64,000 nucleotides of DNA from Ferdinandcohnia sp036962685 (GTDB lineage: Bacteria; Bacillota; Bacilli; Bacillales; Bacillaceae_L), in NCBI RefSeq assembly GCF_036962685.1, contig NZ_JBALOP010000059.1:1-64000 (forward strand), in the 5' to 3' direction. The position numbers and the translations under genes are program-made. Positions 8,495 to 17,850 of this stretch are shown piece by piece. Below the pieces are notes generated by a model. It did not search any database, had not been told where the DNA came from, and worked only from the letters and a program-made list of their open reading frames with translations. How positions within the stretch are numbered: position 1 is the first letter of the stretch; every line of letters starts with the position of its first letter.

Positions 8495-10102
8495 CTATAA
8501 AACTTCTTTCTTCTCTTTTAATTGCTTTGAGGAAACTAAAAATTCGTATGACAAAATCATAAACTCAATCGCAAGTCTTTTTTCGTGACTCATAAAATCT
8601 GAGCCTAAGAGTTTTTCAATTTTTTGAATACGGTGATATAATGTTTGCCTCACAACAAATAAGCGCTTTGCTGTTTCTTGCTTAGAGCCGTTACATGATA
8701 AATAGGTTTTAAGAGTTTCCATTAGTTTTCCATTATATTTTTTATCATAGGCAATGACCGGTTCCAAATACTCTAAAACCACCTCCTGCAAATCAATATG
8801 TCTATGAAGCAAGGAAATAAGCCGGAAAATATGTAAATCATCATAAAAATAACTCTGTGCTGGAATGGATAGCCGATTTTGGATTCTAATCGTTTCTAAC
8901 GCAGTTTGATAGCTTTTATGTACATCTGTTAAGTCTTCTACAAATTTTCCAATGCCGAATACCGGTTGGGCTTTGTTATTTCTACGTTGCAATTCGGAGT
9001 TCGACAATCTTCTGATTCCCTCCTCAACTCTCGTTTTCCATGTTGTCGTGTTTCGTTCATTAAGAATGATCAAAACGATTGTGTTTCTTTTTTCTGCGAC
9101 AAAAAGGGTAAAGCCCTGTTGTTCAAAAATGGCCCGAAGAAACATCTTAAAATACGTAAAATCACTTGTTGAATACTCATTAATTGGGTCAATTTTACAG
9201 ATACAAACAACGGCTCCTTTTGGTTTCCTTGTTGAAGTCAGGGCTAAATATTCATTGATTGACTCTTCGCTTTGTTCGCCTTCTAACCAATCATTAATCC
9301 ATTCAGTAGCTTCTACCCTTTGTTTTTCCTCCACATAAAGGTTACGAAGGAAAAGCTGTGCAAGGGCAGTTGCTGTTCGATCTAATATAAGGTGGTCAAA
9401 TTCGGTTAATTCTCTTTCCTCAGAAATAATCGCTAATTCTGCATAATGATCCCCTAATAAATGGATCGGAATCTTCGCCACACAGGTAGAATCGTCTGGC
9501 TGAGACCTCATTAACTCTAGTAGTTTGATTCGTTTTTGTTCGTTAGCTTCTGGAATAAATTGATTTTCATTGTTTTTAAAGAGGATGATTATTTGGACTT
9601 GGAGGTAGCTTCTAATAAATTTCAGAATGTCAATATAATGATCGATTGATAATAATCTTTTATTTAATGCTTGTGAGTAATTTTCAAGATTGGTTATCAT
9701 TTGGTATTGGCGGTTAATAAGGAGTCCATGGATGTCTTGTGTAATTTCAACAAACGGTACTTCTTTTAAAAAAAGGATGATTGGAAAGTGTGACTTGTTG
9801 GCGATGTCAATAATTTCTGGTGGGATCGATGAGGTGTATATTCCTAATTCAATACAAATTCCTGCTGCATGTGATTCAATTAATTGCTCGATGACTGAGA
9901 TAAATTTCTCCTTATTGTCCCTCCAAGCTACACCTGTTGATAGAATTAATTCATTTCCATTTAAGAGATTTCGAATATTTGTTACTTCAACTACGTGGAC
10001 CCATTTCACTTGTCTTCCGAGTCCCTCTTTACCAGCAATCACTTTACTATTTTCAAAGTGCTTTCGACCTAAAATATCTTCAACGGTAATAGATGATTTC
10101 AA
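8495..10102 (-). CDS. PucR-family transcriptional regulator
   Basis: A 535-aa regulator. An N-terminal PucR domain (VEDILGRKHFENSKVIAGKEG onward, about 1-125) precedes a GGDEF-like central region. The C-terminal PucR-type HTH is clear: NGSKQETAKRLFVVRQTLYHRI near residue 485, followed by KIEKLLG. Members respond to purine or pyrimidine breakdown products. It lies between the pyrimidine import/reduction genes and mmsA, so it is the likely local regulator. The TTG start at 10102 has AGGAGAG 7 bases before it. A 20-bp-stem terminator follows, making it monocistronic. Confidence 0.88.
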   Translation of the reverse strand: MKSSITVEDILGRKHFENSKVIAGKEGLGRQVKWVHVVEVTNIRNLLNGNELILSTGVAWRDNKEKFISVIEQLIESHAAGICIELGIYTSSIPPEIIDIANKSHFPIILFLKEVPFVEITQDIHGLLINRQYQMITNLENYSQALNKRLLSIDHYIDILKFIRSYLQVQIIILFKNNENQFIPEANEQKRIKLLELMRSQPDDSTCVAKIPIHLLGDHYAELAIISEERELTEFDHLILDRTATALAQLFLRNLYVEEKQRVEATEWINDWLEGEQSEESINEYLALTSTRKPKGAVVCICKIDPINEYSTSDFTYFKMFLRAIFEQQGFTLFVAEKRNTIVLIILNERNTTTWKTRVEEGIRRLSNSELQRRNNKAQPVFGIGKFVEDLTDVHKSYQTALETIRIQNRLSIPAQSYFYDDLHIFRLISLLHRHIDLQEVVLEYLEPVIAYDKKYNGKLMETLKTYLSCNGSKQETAKRLFVVRQTLYHRIQKIEKLLGSDFMSHEKRLAIEFMILSYEFLVSSKQLKEKKEVL

Positions 10103-10196
10103 TCTACAGCTCTCCTATATTGAATTTTCAGACTAATACCATTATAAACGATAATGTGAATGAAAGGGGCGTTTTTCCAAATATTTTTCATGAGAA

Positions 10197-10227
10197 AGCC
10201 AGTATCCTTTAAATTGCGATACTGGCT
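10197..10227. terminator. Inverted repeat, probable end of the pyrimidine operon
   Basis: AGCCAGTATC (10197-10206) and GATACTGGCT (10218-10227) form a 10-bp stem with an 11-base loop, downstream of the minus-strand 70-aa gene. The T-tract is poor on the minus strand, so termination strength is uncertain. Confidence 0.5.
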
Positions 10228-10256
10228 TCCCTTCATTTTTCGACGTCAATAAACGC

Positions 10257-10469
10257 TTAAGCACCCTCCTTTTGTTGCTTGATGAGCATCACCGCAAAAT
10301 ATTTTCGCCCTTCTGGTGTAATAATGTGTAAGGTCTCCTTTTCATCGTTATTCTCAAATTCTACGAATGCCCCACTCAGGTTTTCGATTATATTTGTCAT
10401 TTTATAGCCTTTTTGAAGTAAAAAATCTATTTTGTCTCTCTCTTGTAAAAAAACTTGATATTCTGACAT
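10257..10469 (-). CDS. Small conserved-looking protein in the pyrimidine operon (70 aa)
   Basis: A hydrophilic 70-aa protein with no signal peptide or membrane helix; it carries ITPEGRKYFAVML near the C-terminus. AAGGAG precedes the ATG. It lies 26 bases downstream of the uracil-permease-type gene in the same direction and is the last gene before an inverted repeat. Family not recognised; the position suggests co-expression with nucleobase uptake. Confidence 0.6.
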   Translation of the reverse strand: MSEYQVFLQERDKIDFLLQKGYKMTNIIENLSGAFVEFENNDEKETLHIITPEGRKYFAVMLIKQQKEGA

Positions 10470-10495
10470 AGATTAACAACTCCTTTGATCACATC

Positions 10496-11818
10496 TTATT
10501 GAGCAGTGGTTTTATGATTTAGCTCAACCTCGTACATATTAATGTCTTCTTCGACTGCTCCACCAGGTATGGCCCAATTTAAAAGAACTCCCAAAATTGC
10601 TGACAGTGCCATTCCATGAATTTCAAAGTTCGCTGAAAACTTCATGATGGCTCCACCAATCCCAACAACTAAAATAACCGATGAAATAATCAGGTTACGC
10701 TTATCATCCAAATCTACTTTACTATCAACGAGCATCCTTAATCCGGAGGCAGCAATAATCCCGAATAATAAAAGGGAAATTCCACCCATTACGGCTGTTG
10801 GTATAGAACTAATGAGTGCTGTTATTTTACCGATAAACCCAAACAGAATTGCAAACACGGCTGCTCCACCAATGACGAAAACACTAAATACTCTCGTAAT
10901 GGCTAGTACTCCAATATTTTCACCGTATGTTGTATTCGGAGGGCCACCCATTAACGCCGCTAGCATCGTGGCAAGACCGTCTCCCATAATCGATCGATGT
11001 AAACCAGGTCTTTGGATTAAATCCTTATGAACGACTTTACTTAATACCATTTGATGTCCAATATGCTCAGATAATGTAACGATTGAAACAGGAACCATTA
11101 ACGCAATAATACTTAAAGTGACACCAGGGGAATAATGAACAAATGGAAAAAGAAAATCGGGCATTTCGAAAAATTTCGCAGCCTTCACACCGGAAAGATT
11201 AACTAACCCAACTATGGCAGCATATATATATCCTCCAACAATCCCAATTAATACAGGAATTAAATTTAAAAAACCTTTTAGAAAAATTGAGCTTAGTATC
11301 ACAATCAGTAAGGTTACTAGTGCTACGGAAAAATGAAGAAGGCTATATTCTCCAGTAGCGTTATTCATTGCCATACCTACTGCTGTTGGAGCTAGGCTAA
11401 GTCCGATTACGATGATAACGGGTCCAACCACAACTGGTGGCAGTAATTTAATCAGCCATTTATGACCAGTTGCTTTGATGGCTAAAGCAACAATTCCATA
11501 TACAAGACCTGCTAAAAAACTTCCAATCATAGCTGCACCTGGACCATCTGCCGCCGTTGCGGCTATGATTGGTGCAATAAATGCAAATGAGGAGCCAACA
11601 TAAGCAGGAACTTGCCCCTTTGTAATAATGAGAAAAGTGATCGTTCCGACCCCACTTGAAATAAGTGCTACACCCGGACTTAAGCCAACAAGATAAGGAA
11701 CTAAGATGGTTGCACCGAACATGGCAAACAAATGCTGGATACTTAAAACTAAAAACTTACCTGGCGGCGGAGTCTCATGTATATCCAAAACAACCTTCTT
11801 CGAATCTACACTGCTCAT
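10496..11818 (-). CDS. NCS2-family uracil:cation symporter (UraA/PyrP-like permease)
   Basis: A 440-aa integral membrane protein with about 14 membrane segments in the 7+7 inverted-repeat UraA fold. Seen: QHLFAMFGATILVP (about 28-41), GSSFAFIAP (TM3) and GGPPNTTYGENIGV in the TM10 half-helix, the substrate-binding signature of the uracil-type branch. Located in the pyrimidine catabolic operon, it likely imports uracil or thymine. No attenuator or PyrR-type leader is visible in the 79 bases before it, so it is probably not the biosynthetic pyrP. GGGGGA precedes the ATG. Confidence 0.9.
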   Translation of the reverse strand: MSSVDSKKVVLDIHETPPPGKFLVLSIQHLFAMFGATILVPYLVGLSPGVALISSGVGTITFLIITKGQVPAYVGSSFAFIAPIIAATAADGPGAAMIGSFLAGLVYGIVALAIKATGHKWLIKLLPPVVVGPVIIVIGLSLAPTAVGMAMNNATGEYSLLHFSVALVTLLIVILSSIFLKGFLNLIPVLIGIVGGYIYAAIVGLVNLSGVKAAKFFEMPDFLFPFVHYSPGVTLSIIALMVPVSIVTLSEHIGHQMVLSKVVHKDLIQRPGLHRSIMGDGLATMLAALMGGPPNTTYGENIGVLAITRVFSVFVIGGAAVFAILFGFIGKITALISSIPTAVMGGISLLLFGIIAASGLRMLVDSKVDLDDKRNLIISSVILVVGIGGAIMKFSANFEIHGMALSAILGVLLNWAIPGGAVEEDINMYEVELNHKTTAQ

Positions 11819-11897
11819 TTTCCAATCCCCCTTTACCTTTGTTATTGCTAAAAAGGTTTAACTAAAGTTCCTGTGGATACTTCCTTTTCCGAAAAAA

Positions 11898-13373
11898 CTA
11901 CATTTTCGAATCTACTGTTCCTTCTGCTACTATCACATCTTTTTCATTCTCTGTGATTTCCCAATCTCGCCCCACTGTGATACCTAAATATTTTTCATCA
12001 TCTGGGTCTACTATTTCAGCTTGTGTATACTTTTTGAAATACCAATGCTTTGCTAACACATAATAAATAATCGCTCCAACACCGAATCCGACAAAGAAAG
12101 AATAGGCAGAGAAGAAATAGGATGCAATCCCTCCAATGATCCAAGCAATCATACCTGCCCAGTTGATTCCATTTGAATATCTATACTGTCCCTTTGTTTC
12201 ATAAAGCTCTGGAACATTAACCCTTCTTTTTCTTAGAAGATAGTAATCCGTAAATAAAATACCGACTATGGCTGATAGAATTCCCCCAATAATAAGAAGA
12301 GCTGGAATGATGACTCCAAATAATTTCCAAGGTTGAACGAGTAAACCTATAATACCTGCTGTAATGACCCCTGCCCAAAATGGAAATTTTGGTCCTCCAA
12401 CGTTCGAGAAGATGGTTGCGGCAGGTACTACGTTGGCAGCAGTGTTTGTGGACCATTGTGCGAGTATAATCATTAATAAGAGGATGACTAATACGAATCC
12501 TCCTGCTGCTTCCTGTAATGCAACAACAGGGTCATAATTTAAAACTGCCACGTATGCAACCGCACCAATGATAATCATTAATAAGTTAACAATTGGCATA
12601 ACGACTACATTACCTGCAATTTGAGCCTTGTTTCGTTTAAACCAATTTCTTTCATACTTTGGAGCTTTAAAGAATCTGGATAACGAAGGCATATCAGCAG
12701 CAAGTGTGGCCCAAAAACCCATGTTTGCCATTACAACAACCATAAATGCAGTTAACGCAGCAGTTCCATTTACTGGACTTTCCACCCATGTCCAAATATC
12801 TCGACCTTGGTCAGCTGCTTTTCCTGAAAGGGAAATGAACATCCAAAACGAGATGAGTAAGATAATTGGAGCAGCTAAATCTGCAAATCTCTCAATTGCT
12901 TTCATTCCAAGAGCGGTGTTCACTAACTGGGCGGCGGCAAATAGTAAAAAGCAGATAAACCAGTTATCAAATCCAAAAAGAATGTTTAAAATCGCATTCA
13001 TGGCGGTTGCACCAAAATAGGTATTAATTCCAAACCAACATGAAGCTGTGACACCCCGTACTACTGAAGGTATATGAGTTCCAATTGTTCCGAAGGGAGC
13101 CCGCATATAGACCGGAAACGAGAGTCCATGCTCGACTCCGATATCACCTATAAACGTCATGAAAAGCCCAATTAACACAGAGCCTATGATAGTTGCAACA
13201 ATCACCCATCCAAGTGGTAAATGCCTAATGCCGTCTCCACCGATTGCAAAAGCCGCTAGTACTATCGCCATCCCTACCCAAATTAAGGAGAAACCAAACG
13301 CACTTATCTTCCTAGCGCCATGCCCAATTGGAAACAAATCCGGAGATTTCAAAGAATTACTACTTTTTTTCAT
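11898..13373 (-). CDS. NCS1-family nucleobase/hydantoin/allantoin transporter
   Basis: A 491-aa, 12-TM transporter of the nucleobase:cation symporter-1 family. Seen: GHGARKISAFGFSLIWVGMA near the start, PVYMRAPFGTIGTHIPSVVRG, ACWFGINTYFGATAMN (TM3 substrate region) and NMGFWATLAADMPSLSRF (TM6). The NTAANVVPAATIFSN block is typical of the PucI/Mhp1 branch. Lying directly behind dihydropyrimidinase, it may carry uracil, dihydropyrimidines or hydantoins. A hairpin separates it from the upstream gene, so its level may differ from preTA. Confidence 0.88.
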   Translation of the reverse strand: MKKSSNSLKSPDLFPIGHGARKISAFGFSLIWVGMAIVLAAFAIGGDGIRHLPLGWVIVATIIGSVLIGLFMTFIGDIGVEHGLSFPVYMRAPFGTIGTHIPSVVRGVTASCWFGINTYFGATAMNAILNILFGFDNWFICFLLFAAAQLVNTALGMKAIERFADLAAPIILLISFWMFISLSGKAADQGRDIWTWVESPVNGTAALTAFMVVVMANMGFWATLAADMPSLSRFFKAPKYERNWFKRNKAQIAGNVVVMPIVNLLMIIIGAVAYVAVLNYDPVVALQEAAGGFVLVILLLMIILAQWSTNTAANVVPAATIFSNVGGPKFPFWAGVITAGIIGLLVQPWKLFGVIIPALLIIGGILSAIVGILFTDYYLLRKRRVNVPELYETKGQYRYSNGINWAGMIAWIIGGIASYFFSAYSFFVGFGVGAIIYYVLAKHWYFKKYTQAEIVDPDDEKYLGITVGRDWEITENEKDVIVAEGTVDSKM

Positions 13374-13453
13374 TACAACACCCTCTCTTGATATTATTTT
13401 AAATATTCTGAATTATTCGTGTCCAGACTCACCTCATTTCCTATTCTTAAATA

Positions 13454-13483
13454 AAGGAAGGAGTTCTTACTCCTTCCTTCCTA
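13454..13483 (-). terminator. Intra-operon terminator-like hairpin between dihydropyrimidinase and the NCS1 gene
   Basis: AAGGAAGGAGT (13454-13464) pairs with ACTCCTTCCTT (13469-13479) around a 4-base loop, 10 bases after the dihydropyrimidinase stop. On the minus strand it is followed by TATTT. It could be a partial terminator that lowers transporter expression. Confidence 0.6.
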
Positions 13484-13492
13484 ACTCTTGCA

Positions 13493-14914
13493 CTACATTG
13501 TGGCCGTTTTATCCTTCGCAATTTCATAACTTTCACCGTATTTCGCACGTTTAATAAATTGACCTGCTCCTAGTTTTCCAACGAACTGTTTATCACGGAC
13601 AACAAATTCCCCTCTAGAAAGAACAGATACTGGTTCGCCGGTAAACTTCATACCTTCAAATGCATTGTAATCGACTGCCATATGATGGGTTTCAGCTGAA
13701 ATTGTTCGCTCGACATTAGGGTCAAAAATTACAATATCAGCGTCCCCTCCGACCGCTATTGTACCCTTCTTCGGATACAATCCAAATAGCTTAGCAACTC
13801 TAGTAGAGGTTAAGTCCACAAACTGATTTAATGAAATTCTCCCTTTTTTGACACCTTCTGAAAATAGAACCGTTAGGCGATCTTCAATCATTGGTCCTCC
13901 ATTAGGGATTTTCGAGAAATCACCTAAACCAAGCTCCTTTTGTCCTTTAAAATCAAACGAACATTGATCTGAACCAAATGTTTGAAGCTGCCCTGTTCGA
14001 AGTGCATTCCATAATACATCTTGATTCCATTCCTCACGTAATGGTGGTGACCAGACGTATTTTGCCCCTTCAAAATTTGGCCTTTCTAGATAGGATTGAT
14101 CGAGAACTAAATATTGTGGACATGTTTCTCCCCACACATCAAAGCCCTTTTCTCTCGCTTCGGTAATGGCTTTAACAGCGTCTGCACAGGTAACATGGAC
14201 AACATAAAGCTGAGAGTTTGCAAGTCCTGCAAAGGTTGCGGCTCGCTCTGTCGCCTCCCCTTCAATTTCCTGTGGTCGAGTCAACGCATGATAAATTGGT
14301 TCCGTCTTTCCTTCTCTCAAAGCCTTTTTCACAAGATAGTCAATGACATCTCCATTTTCAGCGTGAACCATAACAAGGGCACCTAAGTCTTTAGCGGCAA
14401 CTAGTGTTTTAAATAAGGTTTCATCATCTGCCTGAAGCACATTTTTATAGGCCATAAACACTTTAAAAGATGTAATCCCTTCATTTTCAATAACGGATGG
14501 AAGTTCATTTAAGACGGTATCTGTTACTTCTCCAATTGAAAGGTGAAAGCCGTAGTCAATAACTGCTTTGCCCTGTGACTTCCCATGCCACGTATTAATA
14601 GCATCCTTTAGAGGCTCTCCTTTATTAGATAAGCAAAAATCAATAATCGTCGTTGTTCCTCCAAAGGCGGCAGCAATCGTCCCAGTTTCAAAATCATCCT
14701 TTGTAACAGTCCCTCCGAAAGGCATTTCTAGGTGGGTATGAGGATCAATTCCCCCTGGAAAAACATAACAACCTTTTGCATCAACTACTTCTGCACCTTC
14801 AGTAGAGAGATTCATCCCGATTTGACTGATCACACCATTTTCCACAAGAATTTCTGCTTGATAAGTATCTGTTGCAGTTACAATTGTTCCATTTTTAATG
14901 ACCTTCTTCATCAT
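13493..14914 (-). CDS. hydA: Dihydropyrimidinase
   Basis: A 473-aa cyclic amidohydrolase that opens dihydrouracil or dihydrothymine to N-carbamoyl-beta-amino acids. Seen: GGIDPHTHLEMPFGG (metal HxH, about 56-70), the metal-bridging lysine segment GITSFKVFMAYKN (about 144-156), VMVHAENGD, LYVVHVTC and FGSDQCSF (third-metal Asp, about residue 315). Length is typical. Tandem ATGs at 14914 and 14911 follow GGGGAGG; the second is better spaced. It follows preA by 21 bases in the same direction. Confidence 0.93.
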   Translation of the reverse strand: MMKKVIKNGTIVTATDTYQAEILVENGVISQIGMNLSTEGAEVVDAKGCYVFPGGIDPHTHLEMPFGGTVTKDDFETGTIAAAFGGTTTIIDFCLSNKGEPLKDAINTWHGKSQGKAVIDYGFHLSIGEVTDTVLNELPSVIENEGITSFKVFMAYKNVLQADDETLFKTLVAAKDLGALVMVHAENGDVIDYLVKKALREGKTEPIYHALTRPQEIEGEATERAATFAGLANSQLYVVHVTCADAVKAITEAREKGFDVWGETCPQYLVLDQSYLERPNFEGAKYVWSPPLREEWNQDVLWNALRTGQLQTFGSDQCSFDFKGQKELGLGDFSKIPNGGPMIEDRLTVLFSEGVKKGRISLNQFVDLTSTRVAKLFGLYPKKGTIAVGGDADIVIFDPNVERTISAETHHMAVDYNAFEGMKFTGEPVSVLSRGEFVVRDKQFVGKLGAGQFIKRAKYGESYEIAKDKTATM

Positions 14915-14935
14915 AGCCCTCCCCTAAAAATACGA

Positions 14936-16219
14936 TTATTTTACTGAGTCTATTTTACAGCTCACTGCACCTAGAGCAGCCTGACGCTCATTCCATGTCA
15001 TTGGAGGTAACCCGCTTGGGACTTCAACCATATCAATCGCACCGTCTACCGGACATACAATCGAGCATAGGTTACAACCTACGCAGTCTTCCTCTCTGAC
15101 TTTTAAAATGTTGTAGCCATTTCCGTCCTTAAGCATATCGATACATTGATGTGAAGTATCTTCACATGCAATATGGCATTTATTACAATTGATACAAACA
15201 TCATTATTGATTCGGGCAACAATTTTATAGTTTAAGTCAAGGTCACCCCAGTCAGAATACCTCGGAACCGTTTTTCCAACAATATCCATGACAGAAGCAA
15301 TCCCTTTTTGATCGAGATAGTTATCTAACCCTTCAATCATGTCCTCAACAATTCTAAATCCATGATGCATAGCAGCGGTGCACACCTGAACACCGGATGC
15401 ACCCATTAACATATATTCAACAGCATCCTGCCACGTCGAAATTCCACCAATCCCGGAAATTGGAATATTGATATGAGGACTTCTTGCACAGTCAGCTACC
15501 ATATTGAGTGCGATTGGTTTTACGGCAGGGCCACAATATCCACCATGTGCCCCTTTACCTCCGACATGTGGAATGGTGTTCCACGTATCCAAATCAACTC
15601 CTGCTAAACTATTAATTGTATTAATCATACTAATTGCATCAGCACCGCCTCTAGTGGCAGCCTCTGCAGTAGCCGTGATATCTGTAATATTTGGCGTAAG
15701 CTTTACAATGACTGGTGTTTGCGCAACTTCTTTTACCCAATAAGTTTGCTGTTCTACAAGTGCTGGCACTTGCCCAGATGCAGAACCCATTCCTCTTTCA
15801 GCCATTCCGTGTGGACATCCAAAGTTGAGCTCTAAGCCATCAACACCCACTTCTTCAACTCTTTTTACAATCTCATGCCATTTTTCCTGTTTAGGCTCTA
15901 CCATTAAAGAGGCAATAATCGTATGGTTCGGAAAAAGCTTTTTCGTTTCTTTAATTTCTTTTAAGTTAACCTCAAGTGGACGATCAGAAATTAATTCAAT
16001 ATTGTTAAAACCCGCTACTCGTTGCCCATTAAAACTAACTGCTCCAAATCGTGAGGTTACATTTAAAATGGGGTCACCTAATGTCTTCCACACTGCTCCA
16101 CCCCATCCAGCATCAAATGCACGTTGGACTTGATAACCGGAATTCGTTGGAGGTGCAGATGCTAACCAAAACGGATTAGGGGATTCTATACCTGCTAGAT
16201 TAATACGTAAATCTGCCAT
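14936..16219 (-). CDS. preA: NAD-dependent dihydropyrimidine dehydrogenase, subunit PreA
   Basis: A 427-aa protein. The N-terminal FMN TIM barrel of the dihydroorotate dehydrogenase type includes LELNFGCPHGM, with the catalytic cysteine near residue 134. Two C-terminal 4Fe-4S motifs are clear: CINCNKCHIAC (about 342-352) and CVGCNLCSIVCP (about 376-387). With PreT it reduces uracil or thymine to the dihydro form. It follows preT by 23 bases and precedes dihydropyrimidinase by 21. GGAGG precedes the ATG. Confidence 0.94.
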   Translation of the reverse strand: MADLRINLAGIESPNPFWLASAPPTNSGYQVQRAFDAGWGGAVWKTLGDPILNVTSRFGAVSFNGQRVAGFNNIELISDRPLEVNLKEIKETKKLFPNHTIIASLMVEPKQEKWHEIVKRVEEVGVDGLELNFGCPHGMAERGMGSASGQVPALVEQQTYWVKEVAQTPVIVKLTPNITDITATAEAATRGGADAISMINTINSLAGVDLDTWNTIPHVGGKGAHGGYCGPAVKPIALNMVADCARSPHINIPISGIGGISTWQDAVEYMLMGASGVQVCTAAMHHGFRIVEDMIEGLDNYLDQKGIASVMDIVGKTVPRYSDWGDLDLNYKIVARINNDVCINCNKCHIACEDTSHQCIDMLKDGNGYNILKVREEDCVGCNLCSIVCPVDGAIDMVEVPSGLPPMTWNERQAALGAVSCKIDSVK

Positions 16220-16242
16220 TGATAAACCTCCTTTTCGATTTT

Positions 16243-17613
16243 TTATGCGATTTCTGAAACTGCACCGAACATTACCTTATGAATGGCATATGCCGCATCC
16301 TTTCCCTGTTGTGCAGCAGAAACTACCATCGCTTCACCTTGACCCTTTCCAAAAATCACATCCCCACATGCAAATACTTTTTTATTGGAAGTTTGGAGGG
16401 TCTCTTGATTAATTTTCACAACTCCACCGTCATGCTCAAGACCGAATTGTTCAATAAGCCCTATAAATCTTGTTTGCCCAATTGCCTTTATAACCGCATC
16501 AACCTCTAAAATGAACTCCGAGCCCTCAACTGGTACAGGACGTTTTCTGCCATCTTTCCCTGCCTCACCAAGCTCCATTTTGATGCATTCGATTGCTTTA
16601 ACACGTCCCTGCTCGTCACCAATAATTCTCTTAGGTGCGGTTAGCCATCTAAATTCAACACCGTCTTGTTTAGCAAATTCATATTCAAAATCGTAGGCCG
16701 TCATTTCTTCAATCGTTCTTCTATAGAGGATTTTTACATTTTCAGCCCCTAATCTGACTGAACATGTCGCCCCATCAATAGCTGTATTCCCAGCTCCTAT
16801 TACAACAACCCGACTTCCTAAGAAACGGTCTGAAATTGGTTTTGTTTTTGTTTCTTTTACAAAATCGATCGCATCATACACTCCTTCGAACTCTTCACCT
16901 TCAATACCAAGGGAAGGGACCTTGGACATTCCAATTGCTAGAATGACAGCATCGAAGTTTTCAAGGATTTCATCTACTGAAATATCCTCTCCGACTCTAG
17001 TATTCGTTCTTATTTTCACATCTACACTCTCTACCTGCTTAACCTCCCAGTAGGATATTTCCTGCGGAAGTCTGAAAGAAACAATACCGTAAGTGTTTAG
17101 GCCACCAGCCTTTTCCTCCGCTTCAAAAATAGTAACATCATAGCCAAGTAAACCGAGTTCTCTGGCTGCGGAAAGTCCAGCAGGGCCGCCCCCGACAATG
17201 GCAATTGTTTTTCCATTTTTCTTACCTGGCTCAAATAGCACCTGTTCATTGCGGATTGCCCAGTCCGTTGCAAATCTTTGTAAATCACCAATCATGATTG
17301 GTTTTGTGGAATGATTTAAGACACAAGCCCCCTCACAAAGCTCCTCTGTTGGGCAAACGCGGGCACAGCTTGCTCCGATAGGATTGGAGGTCATAATGGT
17401 TTTAGCTGATCCTTTTAGGTTTCCAGAAGCGATTTTTTTAATAAATGTAGGAATGTCAATACCAGTAGGGCATGCAGTTATACAGGGGGCATCATAGCAA
17501 TAAAGGCAGCGATTGGATTCTTCAATGGCTTCACGGTTCGTTAGTGCTGGATTCACTTCTTTAAAATTCAATTTTAAATCTTGATACGAAATTCTTGCGC
17601 TTGAATGACTCAT
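16243..17613 (-). CDS. preT: NAD-dependent dihydropyrimidine dehydrogenase, subunit PreT
   Basis: A 456-aa electron-input subunit resembling the GltD small subunit. The N-terminal Fe-S cysteine region spans CLYCYDAPCITACPTG (about 37-52) and SCARVCPTEELCEGAC (about 82-97). FAD binding is shown by AIVGGGPAGLSAA (about 138-150) and NAD binding by VVVIGAGNTAIDG. It passes electrons from NAD(P)H to PreA. It is the first gene of the minus-strand pyrimidine operon; the 334 bases upstream hold an inverted repeat and a cre-like box. GGAGG precedes the ATG. Confidence 0.93.
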   Translation of the reverse strand: MSHSSARISYQDLKLNFKEVNPALTNREAIEESNRCLYCYDAPCITACPTGIDIPTFIKKIASGNLKGSAKTIMTSNPIGASCARVCPTEELCEGACVLNHSTKPIMIGDLQRFATDWAIRNEQVLFEPGKKNGKTIAIVGGGPAGLSAARELGLLGYDVTIFEAEEKAGGLNTYGIVSFRLPQEISYWEVKQVESVDVKIRTNTRVGEDISVDEILENFDAVILAIGMSKVPSLGIEGEEFEGVYDAIDFVKETKTKPISDRFLGSRVVVIGAGNTAIDGATCSVRLGAENVKILYRRTIEEMTAYDFEYEFAKQDGVEFRWLTAPKRIIGDEQGRVKAIECIKMELGEAGKDGRKRPVPVEGSEFILEVDAVIKAIGQTRFIGLIEQFGLEHDGGVVKINQETLQTSNKKVFACGDVIFGKGQGEAMVVSAAQQGKDAAYAIHKVMFGAVSEIA

Positions 17614-17637
17614 AGTTTACCTCCTTCATATAGTAAA

Positions 17638-17671
17638 AATTGCAAATTACAGAGGCACTCTATTTGCAATT
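17638..17671. promoter_or_regulatory. Perfect inverted repeat upstream of preT, possible operator
   Basis: AATTGCAAAT (17638-17647) and ATTTGCAATT (17662-17671) are perfect inverted half-sites with centres 24 bases apart, 25 to 58 bases before the preT start codon. The spacing suits a dimeric regulator and PucR is the local candidate. A weak RNA hairpin in the leader is the alternative. Confidence 0.4.
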
Positions 17672-17686
17672 TTATAATCCTTTAAA

Positions 17687-17702
17687 CGGAAAGCGTTTTC
17701 AT
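17687..17702. promoter_or_regulatory. cre-like CcpA box upstream of preT
   Basis: CGGAAAGCGTTTTCAT matches the core GAAAGCG-TTTTC of the cre consensus, with an intact central CG. It lies 74 bases upstream of preT. It suggests carbon catabolite control of pyrimidine degradation. Confidence 0.5.
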
Positions 17703-17850
17703 ATTTATTTAGGATTTTCTACCACTTATTACTAAAACATGAATATTGTCCTAAAAATATGAACTTTGTGTCTATTTTACTTTCTTCCTGCTACGATTGC
17801 ATTATACAGAGTGTTAAAAGATATAAGCTGTTAACCATTCACAATGTAAA

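Noticed and set aside
8187..8500. Open frames running through the N gap on both strands
   Set aside because: They exist only because N codons are not stops; the flanks are repeat and terminator sequence.
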